From positions 123,703 to 187,702 of the forward strand of contig JASJFT010000083.1 in assembly GCA_030770425.1 (NCBI GenBank): 64,000 bases of DNA, given 5' to 3'. This DNA comes from Darksidea phi (taxonomy: Eukaryota > Ascomycota > Dothideomycetes > Pleosporales > Lentitheciaceae). Shown piece after piece: positions 34,600-47,987 of the stretch; the stretch's first letter is position 1; each line of letters starts with the position of its first letter. A program made the position numbers and the translations under genes. The notes under the pieces were generated by a model. It had not been told where the DNA came from, did no database searches, and saw only the letters and a list, made by a program, of their open reading frames with translations.

Positions 34600-36721
34600 A
34601 TGTTGCAGCTACACAAGGCGCTAGAGTCCCTACGCCCTAAAGACTACAGTGATGTTCCTCTCGACGACCTCCAGGCTTTTCTCTCCGGCCTTCTCTCCAA
34701 CGCAGAGCTCATAGCGAACTCAGTACCACCGCCGCCGAATGGCACGCCTTATGAATCTTCACGGCGCACGCGCACCGATGTTAATGGAGCTACATGCGCC
34801 GCCGAGGTTACCATTTCGAATGTACGAAGGCCTCCGCCGGCAAAGGAGCATGCGGAGCTTCAGAAGGCGTGGGGCAAGCCACTGAAGATGGGCGCGAAAG
34901 AGGCCGCGACTGGAATCAGTGTATTCAAGATGGCCGGGAACGATCGGCATGGGGGCTGGTTTGCGAGGACGAGTGTGCATGAGGGACTGGGGTTCGCGAA
35001 GTGGAAAAGGGCTATGATCAGAGAGTTTCCAGAGAGCCTGGCGGTGGAAGGTGGGCCAGGGGTTGGCAGTGTGAGGGGTATTGGCGGGGACAGGCGGTTG
35101 GAAGACATTACCGTGGATGGGGTGGGCAAGCTGGCAGGTACGTCCGCATGCTGTGCACAAGGCATAGAAAGGGGAGGGAACATAGAGGGAGTTCGACAGC
35201 TGACAAGGCACAGTATACCAGCTGTCAGCGCAGTTTCCCGGTCCCACTGCACCTCGGGAGTTCATCACCCTACTCATCACCTCCGAAAACGGCTTGGGCG
35301 AAGCCTCCAAAGTCGGTAACGTGATACCGCGCCATTATATGGTTGTTTCAATACCCGTTACACATCCTGACGCCCCAGCTCGTAATGGAATGGTTCGCGG
35401 GCAATATGAGTCTGTAGAATTGATTCGAGAGATCCCACTTTCCTCCTCCAAAGCTGCCGCCTCAGCATCTACATCCAATCTTCTCAAGCACGACCGTAAA
35501 AAGTCTAGAGAGAGGGGCGGTACAATTGGCTTCGCAGAATCACGAGGTCCTGATGCCAAGGGCGAGAAGATTGACAGGGTAGACGACGCAGAAGAGGACG
35601 ACCCAGAGACAAATCCTGTGGAGTGGATAATGGTCACGCGGTCTGATCCAGGCGGTGGCATACCACGTTTCATGGTGGAGCGAGGTACCCCATCAAGTAT
35701 TGTGCAAGATGCAGGAAAGTTCCTAGACTGGGCATGTGCGAAAGATGACTTTTCAGCACAGGAGGAGGACGAGCAATTTGCTTATGCCAGTCCTAGGATG
35801 AGTGCCGATGACCATAGATTCTCAATATCTGGAACAAACGGTATCATGGCTGGCGTTGGGACTAGTATCGCAGATCGACCAGACCCAGCAACTTTCCAAC
35901 GGCTCTCGCAGCACAATATGAACGACGGGAACAGACAGTCGGACATCATACAAACCTTGACGGATAAGCTCGAATCCTATATCCCGAACGCTATCAACCC
36001 GCTTCAACGATCGAGCTCCCGCAGCTCATCAATCTCCACCTCGTCCCTCGAATCCTTTGCCTCAGCCGAGCAGTTCAACACGACATCCGAAGGCCTCCCC
36101 GTCAACGACTCCACCCCAGCCGTTTCTGAAAAATCACTCCCTCCGCTACAAAGCGACTCTCCCGCGAGTCGCGAGCTACAAAAGATCGAACAAAGGCGGC
36201 AGCAGCTCAAGGAGAAGTTAGATCAGGCACGCCAGACACAGTCGCAGGGAGAGCAAGACGCAAGTCTCAAATCCGCAAAGGAGCTCGAGAAGGCCGCCGA
36301 AAAGCACAACAAAGAACGCAAGAAACAAGAAGAAAAGTTCGCCAAAGAAGTCCAAAAACTAGAAGCCCGCCGTGAACGCGAAACCAAGAAGCTCCTCGCA
36401 AAACAACAGAAGGAGGCTGATAAGAACAGCCTCCAAAAGATGCAGAGTGAGAGGAATGACTGGAAGCAGCGCGCGGAGTTAGCGGAGCGGGAGAATAGAC
36501 TACTTAAAGAGCAAATCGGCGAGCTACAGAGGGAGAATACAGCGTTGGTCGCCAAAATGGGCAGATCAGACGCGGGGAGGGAGATCTTGAAGAAAGTCAG
36601 GGAGGAGGATGGGGCGAGGAGGCGGAGTGGGAGTGTGAGGAGTAAGGGGAGCAGTGGGAGTCAGGGGAAGAAGGGTGAGCTTGAGGGAAGTGGATTGACG
36701 GTCGAGAGCAGACCTAGTTGA
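34600..36721 (+). CDS. DUF3074 (START-like) domain protein with C-terminal coiled coil
   Basis: Exons 34600-35137 and 35214-36721 give 681 residues; the intron is 76 nt. The first 80 residues include a short helical start (LHKALESLRPKDYSDVPLDD). Residues about 110-320 match the fungal DUF3074 domain, related to START lipid-binding folds: GGWFARTSVHEGLGFAKWK, FPGPTAPREFITLLITSE, PRHYMVVSIPVTHPDAP, VEWIMVTRSDPGGGIPRFMV. A Ser-rich linker follows (RSSSRSSSISTSSLESFAS). The C-terminal 150 residues are a long charged coiled coil (LEKAAEKHNKERKKQEEKFA), ending in a basic Ser/Gly tail. Function is unknown; lipid or sterol binding is the family-level guess and the coiled coil suggests oligomers or a scaffold. 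Confidence 0.85.
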
Positions 36722-37367
36722 GAGGCTTTGGAGCAAGGCTTCAGGTGATTTTCTCTCACTGCATCCTTTTGGGGGATTAATCGGGATATCTATTAGGTTC
36801 GGCACAGATGCAAAAGGCTTGCTAGGCGCTCAAGAGACTCGTGCTTGACGAATGCATTTCAAGTTTGGAATACCGCAAGCCGTGAACCTGTGCCGAAAAT
36901 AGTGCCGAGACTATGCGTACTTGGTAGAATGAGCGTCTGTACCTCTAAAATCATCAATTGTCGTTTGGACGCTTTTCTGTTTTAGGCTTGCATACCTTCC
37001 CACCTGACTAATCCCAGCTTCGCATCCAACCGTGCCGATAACCGTCAGCTCTGCAACCTACCTACATTGGCGTTTCGCATATCTGGCTTGGTACTGTGCA
37101 GCGCGATAGACGCACACCATCTCTTGAGAATATTTGTTACGGGTTGACCTGATATTTGGTGGGGCAAAGAAGCGCTCGCTTCGCGGTTGGAAGCAGATCT
37201 TGGAAGAGCAAAGATTCCAGACTGAAGTTCTCATCGGAAACATCGGACGGTGAATCACCAACAGCACCTACCGCAGCGCTGTGATTGCCGTTCTGGTGGA
37301 ATCCCTCGAGAACAACGCCTCTCAGACCACACATACGTCCTTGCTATCGCTCACGTTTCTATCCAGC
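36722..37367. other. Intergenic
   Basis: 646 bp before the FSH hydrolase gene. Nothing is supported. Confidence 0.6.
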
Positions 37368-38334
37368 ATGGCATCTTCTGGAGCAGTCAAGCCTACGTTG
37401 CTAACCTTCCACGGCTCGGGAAGCAGTGCTATGATTCATTCTGTGCAGTTAGCACGATTAGGAAGGCTACTGAAACCGCATTTTGACATCGAGTCGCTGG
37501 AAGGTAAATTCTCTCTATTCTACATCACACATCCTCTCCGACTCCTACAAATACCTTTCAACCTCACCACTTTTTGAGTCAATCCCCGTATCCCACACAC
37601 CCATCTTCCCTTCCTTTTCAAATATTAATGGTAGATCTATGCTAACAATCTCAGGGCCCTTCCCCTCCGCCGCTGGTCCCGGAATTCTACCCTTCTTCGA
37701 AGGCTGCGGCCCCTACAAACGCTGGGTTCCCGCAACTGAAAAATCCTCCGCAAACGCTACGAAGGTAGGCGAAGGATCTGGTTCCATGCCTGCCGAAGTG
37801 GAGGACCTCGTCCGTACTACCATCCAAAACATCAAATCTAAGGGTGGTCAAGTAGTCGGACTGATTGGCTTTAGCCAAGGAACTCGAGTAGTTGCTGGGC
37901 TGCTGAAGGGTTCGGAGATAGTGAAGAAGTTGAGGGAGGAGGAAGGGGGAGGAGGAGTAGGGGAACTGGACTGGTTGAACTTCTCCTTCGCTCTTAGTGT
38001 ATGTGGGTCCCATCCTCCGCCTTTGGTCCCGGCATCTGCCTCCGCCGCCCTTGCATCTTCCTCCATTCCAGTCGACCAGCAAAAAGCCTTGATGCAATCC
38101 AAGATAGCCATTCCAACATACCACGTGCAAGGCATCTCAGACGAATGGGCCTGGACTGGCAAACTCCTTATCGAACACAGCTACGACGTCACCGAGGGAA
38201 AGAGTGTGGTTATGGAGGCCGAAATGGGCCATCAGTATCCATCCAAACAGGAGGAGACTGATAAGTTGAGGGACTGGATTTTAGATGTGTATCGAAAATC
38301 TGTGGGCGGAGAAGCGATGATTGGAGAATTTTGA
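37368..38334 (+). CDS. FSH-family serine hydrolase (FSH1-like alpha/beta hydrolase)
   Basis: Exons 37368-37503 and 37655-38334 give 271 residues; the intron is 151 nt. The oxyanion segment LLTFHGSGSSA opens the protein, then LKPHFDIESLEGPFPSAAGPGI, typical of FSH1/ovarian-tumour-suppressor OVCA2-like hydrolases. The nucleophile Ser is in GFSQG, the acid is likely the Asp of GISDEWAW, and the His is in MGHQYPS. A Gly/Glu insertion (EEEGGGGVGEL) sits in the cap region. Members are cytosolic carboxylesterases of unclear substrate, and some act in polyketide clusters, but no such cluster is present here. An in-frame ATG at 37281 is upstream, but the homologous start is the MASSG one. Confidence 0.88.
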
Positions 38335-38915
38335 GGATTTGGTATGTGCACTGAACAGACATGGTAGAGGCCATAGTCAAGCTCCGTTTCTTATTGCTAT
38401 CGATTCTGCAAATTCCGCCATGTAGACGTCCCCGCATCCGCCAATACTAAGAGAAAACAATGCCATATACATAAAAGGGGTATCGTAATCACCTCGCGAC
38501 GCCACGTCACTACACCGAAATCTTCCCCATCATCCATACCACACGGCAGAGCTCTCTTGGGCAATGCTCGATATATTCATTTCCAAGACTCAAATCAGGC
38601 CGTTCAATCGTTCTCGTTCCGAAAGAAACGGAGATATGCCAAGGTGAAGTAAGAAATTAACACCGTTTTCGGAGCCACTAGGGTGGGCCGTGATAGTATG
38701 CCAAACAAAAGAGAGAAATATGCGTGCCGCTGCGTATGCCGAATGAAAAAGGATGACGGTTTTGAGGATATTCAAGTGTCTCAAATGATGATGGGTATGA
38801 TCATCGAATCGTGGCATGCCAATTACCGACGCGGGAGGCTGATCGGATAAAAGGCAGCTCATGACGCAGGCCGCCTATTAAGAGTTGTCCATAAAGACAG
38901 CAATACTAGGTGGAA
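38335..38915. other. Convergent intergenic region
   Basis: 581 bp between the 3' ends of the FSH hydrolase and GRR1 genes. Nothing is supported. Confidence 0.6.
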
Positions 38916-40822
38916 CTAATCCTGACCCATTATCTCACTGCCCTCTCCGAACTCGTCGTCCATGTCCTCAATGCCCATGCCGTTCGCTTGGGCAGTGACG
39001 TTGACGATCATCTCAGGCTCACCACCGTCGTCATGAAACATGGTGCCTTGATCGAATATTGGTTGACGTCGTGCTGGGGAATCGGCATTGAGGTAGCTGC
39101 GGAGACGTACGACGCCGACGCCGCTAAAGACACAGAAAACGTCGCGTTGATGTTCGTTGAATTCTGGTTGAGAGTTAGCGAGGAATCTGGTGGGAAAAGC
39201 AGAAGCACAAACCTGGCGGTGCTTCACGGCAATACACAATAAGGTCTTCCCGGAGGAACGCCTGAACCCCAGTCAGGCTTAAATGCGTTAGGCGCGGACA
39301 ACTGTTCAATAATGCGTGAATGCCCTAGAAGAGTTAGTATATGGGGAGTCGAGCCAAAGATGAGTCGCAGGACACATACCGCGAGTGTGAGATTAGTGCA
39401 GTAGCTAAGATGAACTCTCTCGAGTACGCTGGGAGTGACCGGTCCTCCATGTCCGACTTGTTTGGGTTTGGCAAGGGCTAGAATGCTCCGATCTGTGATG
39501 CTGCCACACTTGACCAGTCCTATTCGCTTCAATTTCGGCAGAGTGGCCAATTGTGTCACGGAGTTGTCTGTAAGGTTCGTGCAACATGCCAGATCAATAT
39601 AGCGAATGCGGTTGCACAACTTCACGAGCTGCATCACACCGGCGTCGGTGATGCGCGAGCAGTGACCCAGATGGATGTAGTGCAAGTTTTTGCCAAGCCG
39701 GGTGATGGCCATCACGGCGCGGTCTGTGATGTTGCGGCATTTGTTGAGAACGAGGTTGCGGAGGCGAGGGGCGGCTTGTACGATCTTCTGGACGCCGGAA
39801 TCCTGGAGCTCGCCGCAATCTGTGAGATCGAGGATGCGAAGGGCGTCGTAGGTCGCTTCGTGAGGCAGGCGAAGGAAGGCTTGGTCGGTAATGCGCCAGC
39901 AGTGAGCCAAACGCAATTCTCGCAAATGTGGCCCTTCGGTGATAAGCGTGGTGATGGACTCGTCTTCGAGGTTCTTGCAGTCATGGAGGTCGATTTCGAG
40001 AATGTAGCGGCAGTTCCTCGCAAAGGCGATGATGGACTTGTCGGTGAGCTGCGAACACCCGTTGAGTTTAAGCCGCTTTAGATGTTTGCAGCTTTGCGCG
40101 ACTGCCTCTAGGGAGTCATCCGTGATCTTCTTGCAGTTTGTGATGTTTAGGCCCTGGAGTCGCACTGCATTTCCGGCCAGCGAGAACATGGACCTGTCTG
40201 TGATGCCGTCCAGACCTGTGACATCCAATGCCAAGAGACTGCGATTGCCCTGGAGCATGGCAGTCAAGCTCAGGTCCGTCAGCTTGGTGCAGTTGGTCAG
40301 AGTCAGACGCTCCACGCGCTTGCAACCGGACAGCGGCTGCAGGGTTCCGTCGCTGACTTCGGGAGCAAGGGCGGACATGTTGAGACGCTTGATCAGACTG
40401 GCATAGTCGAAGAAGCTGTCTGCTCTCCTGACGGTTCCAATGACGTTCTTGATAGCGCCCCACTTGCCCGTCTGCGGCCTGTGCCATAGGAGGCCGACAC
40501 TGTTCCTTGCCCATTCTCTCGACACTAGCATGCAGTTTTTCAGGTCGCCTGGCGAGGACAGCTTTGCGAAGACGGCGATCATGAGCTCGGCGGGCAGGCG
40601 GGATATGGGAGACACGCGACATCGCTCTTCGATGGCGCGGCGCAGGGCTTCTTCACCGGAGTCGTCTGGCGAGACGGAGGGCGCGAGTGAAGACTGGGAA
40701 TCGTTGGCTTGGAGCATTATGGAGTCATTGTCGTCGTCGGCGCCGCGCTCGGGCGAAGTCGATGCGGAGGTGTCGGAGCGGGAGGCGCTGGCGTCACGCT
40801 GGGCTCTTCGGGATCTTGCCAT
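38916..40822 (-). CDS. grr1: F-box / leucine-rich-repeat protein of SCF ubiquitin ligase, GRR1-type
   Basis: Exons (minus strand) 40822-39380, 39324-39213 and 39163-38916 give 600 residues; introns are 55 and 49 nt. An N-terminal Ser/Asp-rich stretch is followed by the F-box at about residues 72-118 (ISRLPAELMIAVFAKLSSP), which docks on Skp1. Next come about a dozen cysteine-containing LRRs of the form LxLxxCxxITDxS, for instance LTNCTKLTDLSL, LNGCSQLTDKSI and LGHCSRITDAGV. The C-terminus carries the family segments GVQAFLREDLIVYCREAPP and FCVFSGVGVVRLRSYLN, then an acidic tail. Grr1/GrrA targets G1 cyclins and nutrient-signalling proteins for ubiquitination, and in Aspergillus it is needed for ascospore formation. 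The second intron uses a less usual GTTTGT donor. Confidence 0.94.
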
Positions 40823-42832
40823 GGCGATTGCGTTGGACGGCTATACGAGCTTAACGCTGCCTGCGTGTGTATTGAGTCGATCGGACGTGGGAGGGGAGGG
40901 AGGCTGAGGGGTGCGGTGAAGTGTTTGTAGCGGGCCGCGATTGGGTAGTGGAGGAAGTCGCTGGCAGGCCGACTAAGCGACCCGGCTTACTGCAAGGCCA
41001 CGAACACGCCGCGCTGGGCACTGCGAAGGAGCGCAGAGGGCGTGTGCGTGCAGAGACTGCGGAGAGCAGCGCGCGGCGGATGTCTAGATGCGGAGGATGG
41101 AGTACTTGGTATGTAGGGCTAGAGGAACGGCTCGCTAAGGCTAAGGCTGGGAGCTATGACGAGGGAGGGCAGCAAAGAAAGCACGGTAAGAGGCAGAGCA
41201 GCAATGCAAAGCGCCTTCTCTGAGGGTGCAGTTGGTGCAGTTGGTGCAGCAGGTAGGAGAGAGGAGGTGCTAAATACCCAGAGCCGCTGGCGGGGGGCAG
41301 AAGCTGTCTTCCAAGAGCAAGCCAGACGAGGCCGTGCCGACCCTGCGCCTGTCGCATCAACACCATACCATGCCCGTCTGTTTGGGACGCCAGTCCCGCG
41401 CCGTCAAGCCTCTTGCGAAACAGCCGTCCTGTCGGCATGCGCGGCCTCTCTTTCACCGATCCCCTGTGCACAACACTACAGCCGTCATGTGTCGCAACCG
41501 TGATGCCACCTGACTGCCGTGGTCGTGGTCGTGCATCTCAAGTGCTGCTGTGGCATCCCATCCCAGGTCTGGAGCTCCCCTTGGGTTCTCAAACGGTTAC
41601 TGCAGATCTGAGAACCAGGATAGATTTTCCTTGCTGCCTTTGGCCATCACTCCAGCCTTGTTGATCATTGCTGGGTCGCATATACACCACGCCGCCTCGA
41701 CCAACCTGCTCGGCGGTGACGGAGTCCACCTATGGTTCACGCCAGTACGAGCTACCCGGAATGTCATCGCCGCCGCGTGGCTGTTTATGATGGCTGCAGG
41801 GCAAGAGCTTGTCGTTTCGGTTCCGAACTTGGCTACTAGAACGCGATCGACAGATCAGAAGACTACCGGAAGCGGTAATCTGGTTCGTGTTGTCAGTCTG
41901 CGCATGTAGATCAGCCCTCGGGTCCGAACATATTTCACCAAGGGAACAAGACCAGTCTTGGGCATTTAGACTCATCATGGGCTACGTAACAGAAGCTTCA
42001 TTCGTGAGATTTCAGTGTTCTAACCACAAGTTCTAGCTAGGTATGTGTTCGGAAAGTCCAACCCAGCATTCTAAGGTTACTCTCTCGGCACGTGATCATC
42101 CTATTCACCAGCAAACATTGCATGCAGCTTTGCATGATAGCTTCTTCAAGGCCTACCAAACTATTACTTGGCCAACTCCTACAGTCTCAAATACACAAAT
42201 ACTTTTGAGCGCAAGTCTTAGACTGTAAGGCATTCGCGATGCCTTTCCTCCCCTGCCTTAATGTGTGCGGTATATCAAGATGAGGCGCCCAGGGTCACAG
42301 AAGCGCCAACCATACAAAGCGCATTAAGTACTGTGTCGCCGTTTAGAGATTGTGATGCTTTGACGTGTGGGGGTCGCCGTTTCGGGCATGCCGCAAGCAA
42401 TCAGTCTCAAGTCAAACCGGTGTTCGTGCACATGCGGTGGGCCACATTTGTGCCACAGCTTACTCTTTCTGGTAGAACTCGAATGTGCATCATACTCGGA
42501 GATCAGGACCAGATCGTAGAGCACAAATTATATTGAGAGAATCTGATGAAATAGGCCGTGTCTCTTGCATATTCCAGGACACGCATATCGAATTAGAAAA
42601 AGGTTGTAGGCGATGCTGGTGACGTCCATGTGTGGCTTGATCTGTGATCACCGCCTTCAACAACGTGGGCCCCCCCCGATGAAACACATCTTATGACCCG
42701 GTGCACCACCCGCCACCACCGTCGACGCCCATTACACCTCTTCTCCAGGTCCGCCTGTACACGCATCATCTACATGCACGCTCTCTAGCCTGCCGTCGTT
42801 CCTGCTCCGCGCAGGCCTCCACACCGCCCACA
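40823..42832. other. Divergent promoter region between GRR1 and the Ark/Prk kinase
   Basis: 2.0 kb. A 9-bp unit (gtgcagttg) repeats three times at about 41225-41250. No protein-coding gene is supported: the several open frames of up to 119 codons lack family features. Confidence 0.55.
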
Positions 42833-45800
42833 ATGTCCTCCGCTCGCTATGCTCAACCTGCCGCCGCCTCGATCGCTCACCAGGCTGCCTACCGCGCACC
42901 GGCTACCGTTTCCAGCGCACCGCCAGGCACCTTCGCCCCCGGGACCAAAGTACAGGTCGGCAACCACCGGGTCGCCATCGAGAAATATCTCTCTGAGGGA
43001 GGATTCGCCCATGTGTACCTGGTCCGGGTACCCAAAAACAACGATGGCACGCCCGAGGTCGCGGTGCTCAAGAGGGTGGCAGTCCCGGATAAAGATGCGC
43101 TGGCGAACATGCGGACCGAGGTGGAGACGATGAAGAAGCTCAAGGGCCACAAGCATATTGTGACATACATCGATTCGCATGCTTCGCAATTGAAAGGTGG
43201 GGGTTACGAGGTCTTCCTGCTCATGGAATTCTGCTCTGGCGGAGGACTGATCGACTTCATGAACACACGGCTGCAGCACCGACTCACGGAGCCAGAGATC
43301 TTGCACATCTTCTCCGATGTGGCCGAGGGCGTTGCGACGATGCACTACTTGAAGCCCCCGCTATTGCACCGCGACCTCAAAGTCGAAAATGTCCTGATCA
43401 CCACCGTCGGGACAGAAAGGATATACAAACTCTGTGATTTTGGGTCTACGGCGCCCCCACGGCCGGCTGCAAAGACGGCGGCCGAGGGGCGCTTGATCGA
43501 GGACGACGTACAGCGGCACACCACGCTGCAGTACCGCAGCCCGGAGATGGTCGATGTCTACCGAAAGCAGCCGATCGATGAGAAGAGCGATATCTGGGCC
43601 TTGGGAGTGTTGCTGTACAAGCTGTGTTATTATACAACGCCATTTGAAGAGGTGGGGCAGATGGCCATCTTGAACGCTACTTTTAAGTTTCCGGCATATC
43701 CGCAGTTTTCGGATAGGCTGAAGAAGCTCATATGTAGGTGCCGACTACTAGACGAACTAGGCAAAGGAATTGCTAATTCTTGAGCAGCGTCTATGCTGCA
43801 AGAGAGCCCCCAGCGCCGACCGAACATCTACCAGGTGGTGGTTGAGGTGTGCTCGATGAGGCACCGCTCAGTTCCTATCAAAGACGTTCGTATACCCGCC
43901 TTTCATCGCAAGCCGACTACTGACACTTCTCAGATATACTCCAACCGAACTCAGTCCGAAGACCGCAGGAACCAGCAACTACCTTCTCCAGACGCCCAAG
44001 TTTCTTCGCCTCCTTTAATAGGACTGCAGAAAGTTGCACCCGTCCAGAAAGTACAGTCCATCCCGGATATTACGCCGATGAGGAGAGGAAGGCCTAGTGT
44101 TCCTGTCCAGCAGCCGCCGGCTACGAAGCCAAGTCCCTCGCCGTTGAGAGGTGCAACATCTGATCCATTTGCAGCTCTTGACTCTAACAGTGTCGACGTA
44201 AGAAGAGCTGCTGCAGACGAATTGGCTGCCCGCTTTCCCTCTTTGGACGAGTTCTCATTGTTGCATGATCGGGGCCAGAAGTTCGAATTCGACCAGACCC
44301 CAACCTCTTCCGATCCCTTGCTTAGCCAGCGGGTGACACAAGCCCTGGCCGATGATGCGTTCAATGTACCGCCCGCCAAGGTAGAGTCTGCTCCACAGAC
44401 CAAGCTCTCATCTACCGCACCTTCTACGGGCGTTTCTAGGTCCGCATCCGTCAAGAAGCCACAACGTTTTGAAGGTACTAAGGATAGTTCGCGAAGTACC
44501 CATCCGACGATTGCCCAGCCTGCCCCTCAACGGCCTGGGATGGTGTCTACAGGGATTCAAACATCTCCTTCACCATCTCCTACTCCAGCTCCAGCTCCAG
44601 CCCCGCAGAAGTATGTCGATGTTAACAAGCGACCAATCTGGCGCGTGCCGGAGACAACGAGTCATCACAGCCGGACCATGAGCCAGCCGCGGACATTTGA
44701 AAAGTCGCAACCTAGTCTATCGTCCCTAAAACCCGAATTCACTCCTGCTACACGTCCATCGCTGCTTGATTCAGCAAGGTCAAGGTCGCACACTTCGACC
44801 CTTTCTATTCCGAAGTCGCCTGCGTCTTCAAGGCCTTCTCTCGAAAGCCAACGACCATCTGCGCTGGACCTTGGAACCGCCCTCGATCGATCGAAATCTG
44901 CACAATCACATGGACGACCATCGAGTATCCATGTAGAGTCTAACCTTGACTTCCTCCGCGAAAGAGAAGCCGCACCCGGACGAAGTTTTGATGCGCCCTC
45001 ACTATCCAGGGGACCGCCGTCAGGGGCGATCATAGACTCTGATTCCGAAACAGACGACAAGAACATAACATCAAACGTCGGTTTCCTGCGCGCATTGGAG
45101 AACGACGACTCCTATCAGAAGAAGCATCGCCGCAGCAGCAGTCAGACGAAGCACGCCAAGCGCTCCAGTCTTTCCTCGATAACAAGCAACACCAAAAATA
45201 TTGTCAAAGGCAGATTCGGCGACGCCTTCAGAAAGTTCGAAAGCAACTCTCCAACCTTGGCCGAACGTGGACGTGCGGAGCCTCCTTTGACACCCACAGA
45301 CCACCTGATCGATTCTAGGGGAAAAGCACTGACGCCAATAGCGGGTTCTGAAGCCACGGGTGGGACCTCAGATGATGAGCGCGCTATTGATGAAACCCAA
45401 GACCTCCCTCCCGAAGTTCGCAGAGAGCTTGAGCGACGGCGTCTTTCGCAGGAAGAACGCCGTGTTGAAGCCGCAGCTGCGGAGTACCGCCAACGGCTTG
45501 CCGCGGAAGGCAAAGGCAAAGCGGGACCAACACGTGCTTCCACTATTCAGAACAGAGTGAAAAACCTACTCGACGAAAGCCAAAAACAAGCACCCGCCAA
45601 TCGCACAGCAGAAGGTTACGGCAAATATACTGACAATGGAAAGCCACTCCCCACACGGCCGCAGGAGCAGGGCGGGATGAAGCCCCCACCAGGTATAGCA
45701 CGCAAACCTATAGCACTTCCCCAGCAATCTCCACAACGCCAACACGCGCCCTCCGAACTAGGATACGCCAAAACCCGTCCCAACATCTCCTATCCCCCCA

Positions 45801-46138
45801 CATCATCGTCCGCGCCACCAGCCGCACAACGCCCTACCACGAATCAAACCGGACCTCGTCCGCCCCCACCATCGAAACCGAAGGCGCTGCGTACAGGTGG
45901 AACCTTGGACTCCTCCGCCGGAAAACAGAGTCCTGTCATCGGTAATGTAGGCACCGGCCGAGACAAACCACTTCCACTCGTTGGAGGAAAGAGCGATGGC
46001 CCGACCGATGATGGGAATGAGTGGGATATGGATAGTTTTAGTAAAAGGTATCCTAGCTTGAGTGGGCTAGAAATGGTGGAAACGGAGATTCCGGCGAGGA
46101 GTGGGATGGGGCCGAAGGGTGGGATCAGGGATATTTGA
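42833..46138 (+). CDS. NAK-family Ser/Thr kinase of the Ark1/Prk1/Akl1 type
   Basis: Exons 42833-43733 and 43788-46138 give 1083 residues; the intron is 54 nt. The kinase domain covers about 45-330: Gly-rich loop LSEGGFAHVYLV (53-64), Lys 80 in VAVLKRV, catalytic HRDLKVEN (179-186), DFGST (202-206), and activation-end YRSPEMVD. These actin-regulating kinases phosphorylate Pan1/Sla1/End3-type endocytic proteins and control patch disassembly. The remaining 750 residues are Ser/Pro-rich and disordered, with polyproline runs (PRPPPPSKPK) that could bind SH3 domains such as that of Abp1. The start is the second in-frame ATG in the leader (the frame opens at 42701), chosen because the earlier part is Pro/Thr/Arg-rich leader-like sequence and MSSARYAQPAAAS is a plausible N-terminus. 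Confidence 0.92.
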
Positions 46139-46669
46139 TCACAGACATCGGATGATTGAAGAAATGAATGTTGAGTTGGATGTTGAGTTGGAGGAAGTCA
46201 ACAGGGTATCTGTCCATGACTTTCTAGTACCCATGATTTAGACCAGTCAGCTTGCGAGCATAGAGCAGAGCATTGAGCGTTTGTCATGCCTGACTATATA
46301 GAGGACAAGAATATATTGGATACTGAAACCTATCGATGGGGGCGTACGAAAGCAATTACCAGTCAGTCTATATGCGCCCATACAGAAGAAGTAAATGGTC
46401 AATCGCACGAGAATTGAGTTTGAATCTATGCTTTCAGATCCCGTATATTTTGTAATATCAACCGGCTCATAAAGCCAAGGTCTATTTGCACCCCATTGAC
46501 ATAATCCTAGCAGATCGCCGCTACATCCCGTCGACCATACCCCATCCGTCCTGCCATACTCCGCGCCATGCCATACCGTCAAAAGCCAGCCAGCCGCAAG
46601 CAAACCGAACCGAACCGATGCAGAGAAGGTGATGTCAAAGGGAGTTGGAGCGAGACGCGGAAAGAGCGT
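46139..46669. other. Convergent intergenic region
   Basis: 531 bp between the kinase and RPS12 genes. Nothing else is supported. Confidence 0.6.
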
Positions 46670-47342
46670 TTACTGCTCAGTCTGGAAGTAGTTGAGGAGG
46701 ATGCTGCGCTCCTGGGACTCCTCACCCCAATCGCGGACGACGACGCAGGAGCAATTGACGACCTTGCGGGGGTTGCCTTCGCGGTCGATCTGGCCTGTCG
46801 GGTTGTTAGCCCACGGTTTCTACATCAATGCGCTTTTTCCAGACTGGAATCTCGACACCACATATGACTCGAAATTTGACCCGAAGCGGAAGCGGGGTGG
46901 CACATACACAGACCAGCCCACTCGCCCAGCTGCTTGCCATCCGGTACCTTGATAAGCGGAATCTTATGCTCGCCGCAAAGCGCCACAACAAGTTTCTTGT
47001 ACGCCTCCTCTTCGCATGCCTCGTTGAGAACGCACATATGTGCCTGGCGACGATCGAGTGCTTTGCTAGCCTCACGCAGACCACGCGCAAGACCATCGTG
47101 GATAAGCGCGAGCTTTAGGACACCCTTGAGAGCCTCGAGGACGGACATCTGGCCCTTGCCGGCGGTGGCATCAGCGGAGACCTCGACCTCCTCGGCGGCA
47201 GCGACGGATTGGTTGTCTTCTCCGTCCGACTGTGAAGATGGTGTTAGTTGAGGTACCTCATCGCGACAAGGCGGTATATGCATGATGGCGTGGCGGAAGT
47301 AGCGATGTGAGTACTGTAGGGCTATTGAGGCACACGTACCAT
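46670..47342 (-). CDS. rps12: 40S ribosomal protein eS12
   Basis: Exons (minus strand) 47342-47340, 47229-46908 and 46794-46670 give 149 residues; introns are 110 and 113 nt. The first coding exon is just the ATG, as often seen in ribosomal protein genes. An acidic N-terminus ([18 protein letters not shown]) precedes the L7Ae-like fold with [38 protein letters not shown] and [19 protein letters not shown]. The C-terminus is [18 protein letters not shown]. eS12 sits on the beak of the small subunit. Both introns were checked for box C/D snoRNAs, and no good C/D pair was seen. Confidence 0.96.
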
Positions 47343-47987
47343 GATGACTTAATTGCTATCTGTCGGCTTTCCTCGAAGATGTATATGGTGGGTTGATGAG
47401 AAGAGAAATCGAAAGTTCGAAGTTGCGATATTCGGCAAGGGCTGTGGGCGGGTTTTGCCGCAAGCGAGCACTTGAAGGGCTTATGGAGCTTGGCGCACGT
47501 GACACATATTAAACACATGCATTGAAATGTCGGAATTCTGCTCCACGATGCTGAGCAATCCGTGACCAAAAAGAAAATTGGGAAAGGCTGGGAAGAATGT
47601 GTCGTGTGACAGTTGTCGAGGTTAGTAGTCAAGTACTTTAGCCCAACGCCAGCAATACGTCACCCCAGAGAAAGAGACGTTAAGTTTTTGATGCTAACAT
47701 CTAGTCTTGGGCAACCTGTGCGAATAAAGTTAATACCTACATATAAACACACGCTGAATGCACGTAACCAAACATTAAGCGAATAGCCTCAAGATCCCTC
47801 AAGTGTACGTAGATGCCAAGCCAAACAGGACGATATCCACGAACACCTACAATGCAGCTCTTCCACCTGCAGGTAAAGTATGTGCTGGCCGCTCGTGATT
47901 GGTCTCCCGGGGGCGACGGCGGGGTTCTCGCTTATAGCGCGATCATGAGCCCTCGAAGGACGAACCCACATTAACACCGCCGTTCAA
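47343..47987. other. Divergent promoter between RPS12 and the fusion-protein gene
   Basis: 645 bp. No gene is seen and no obvious TATA box. Confidence 0.55.
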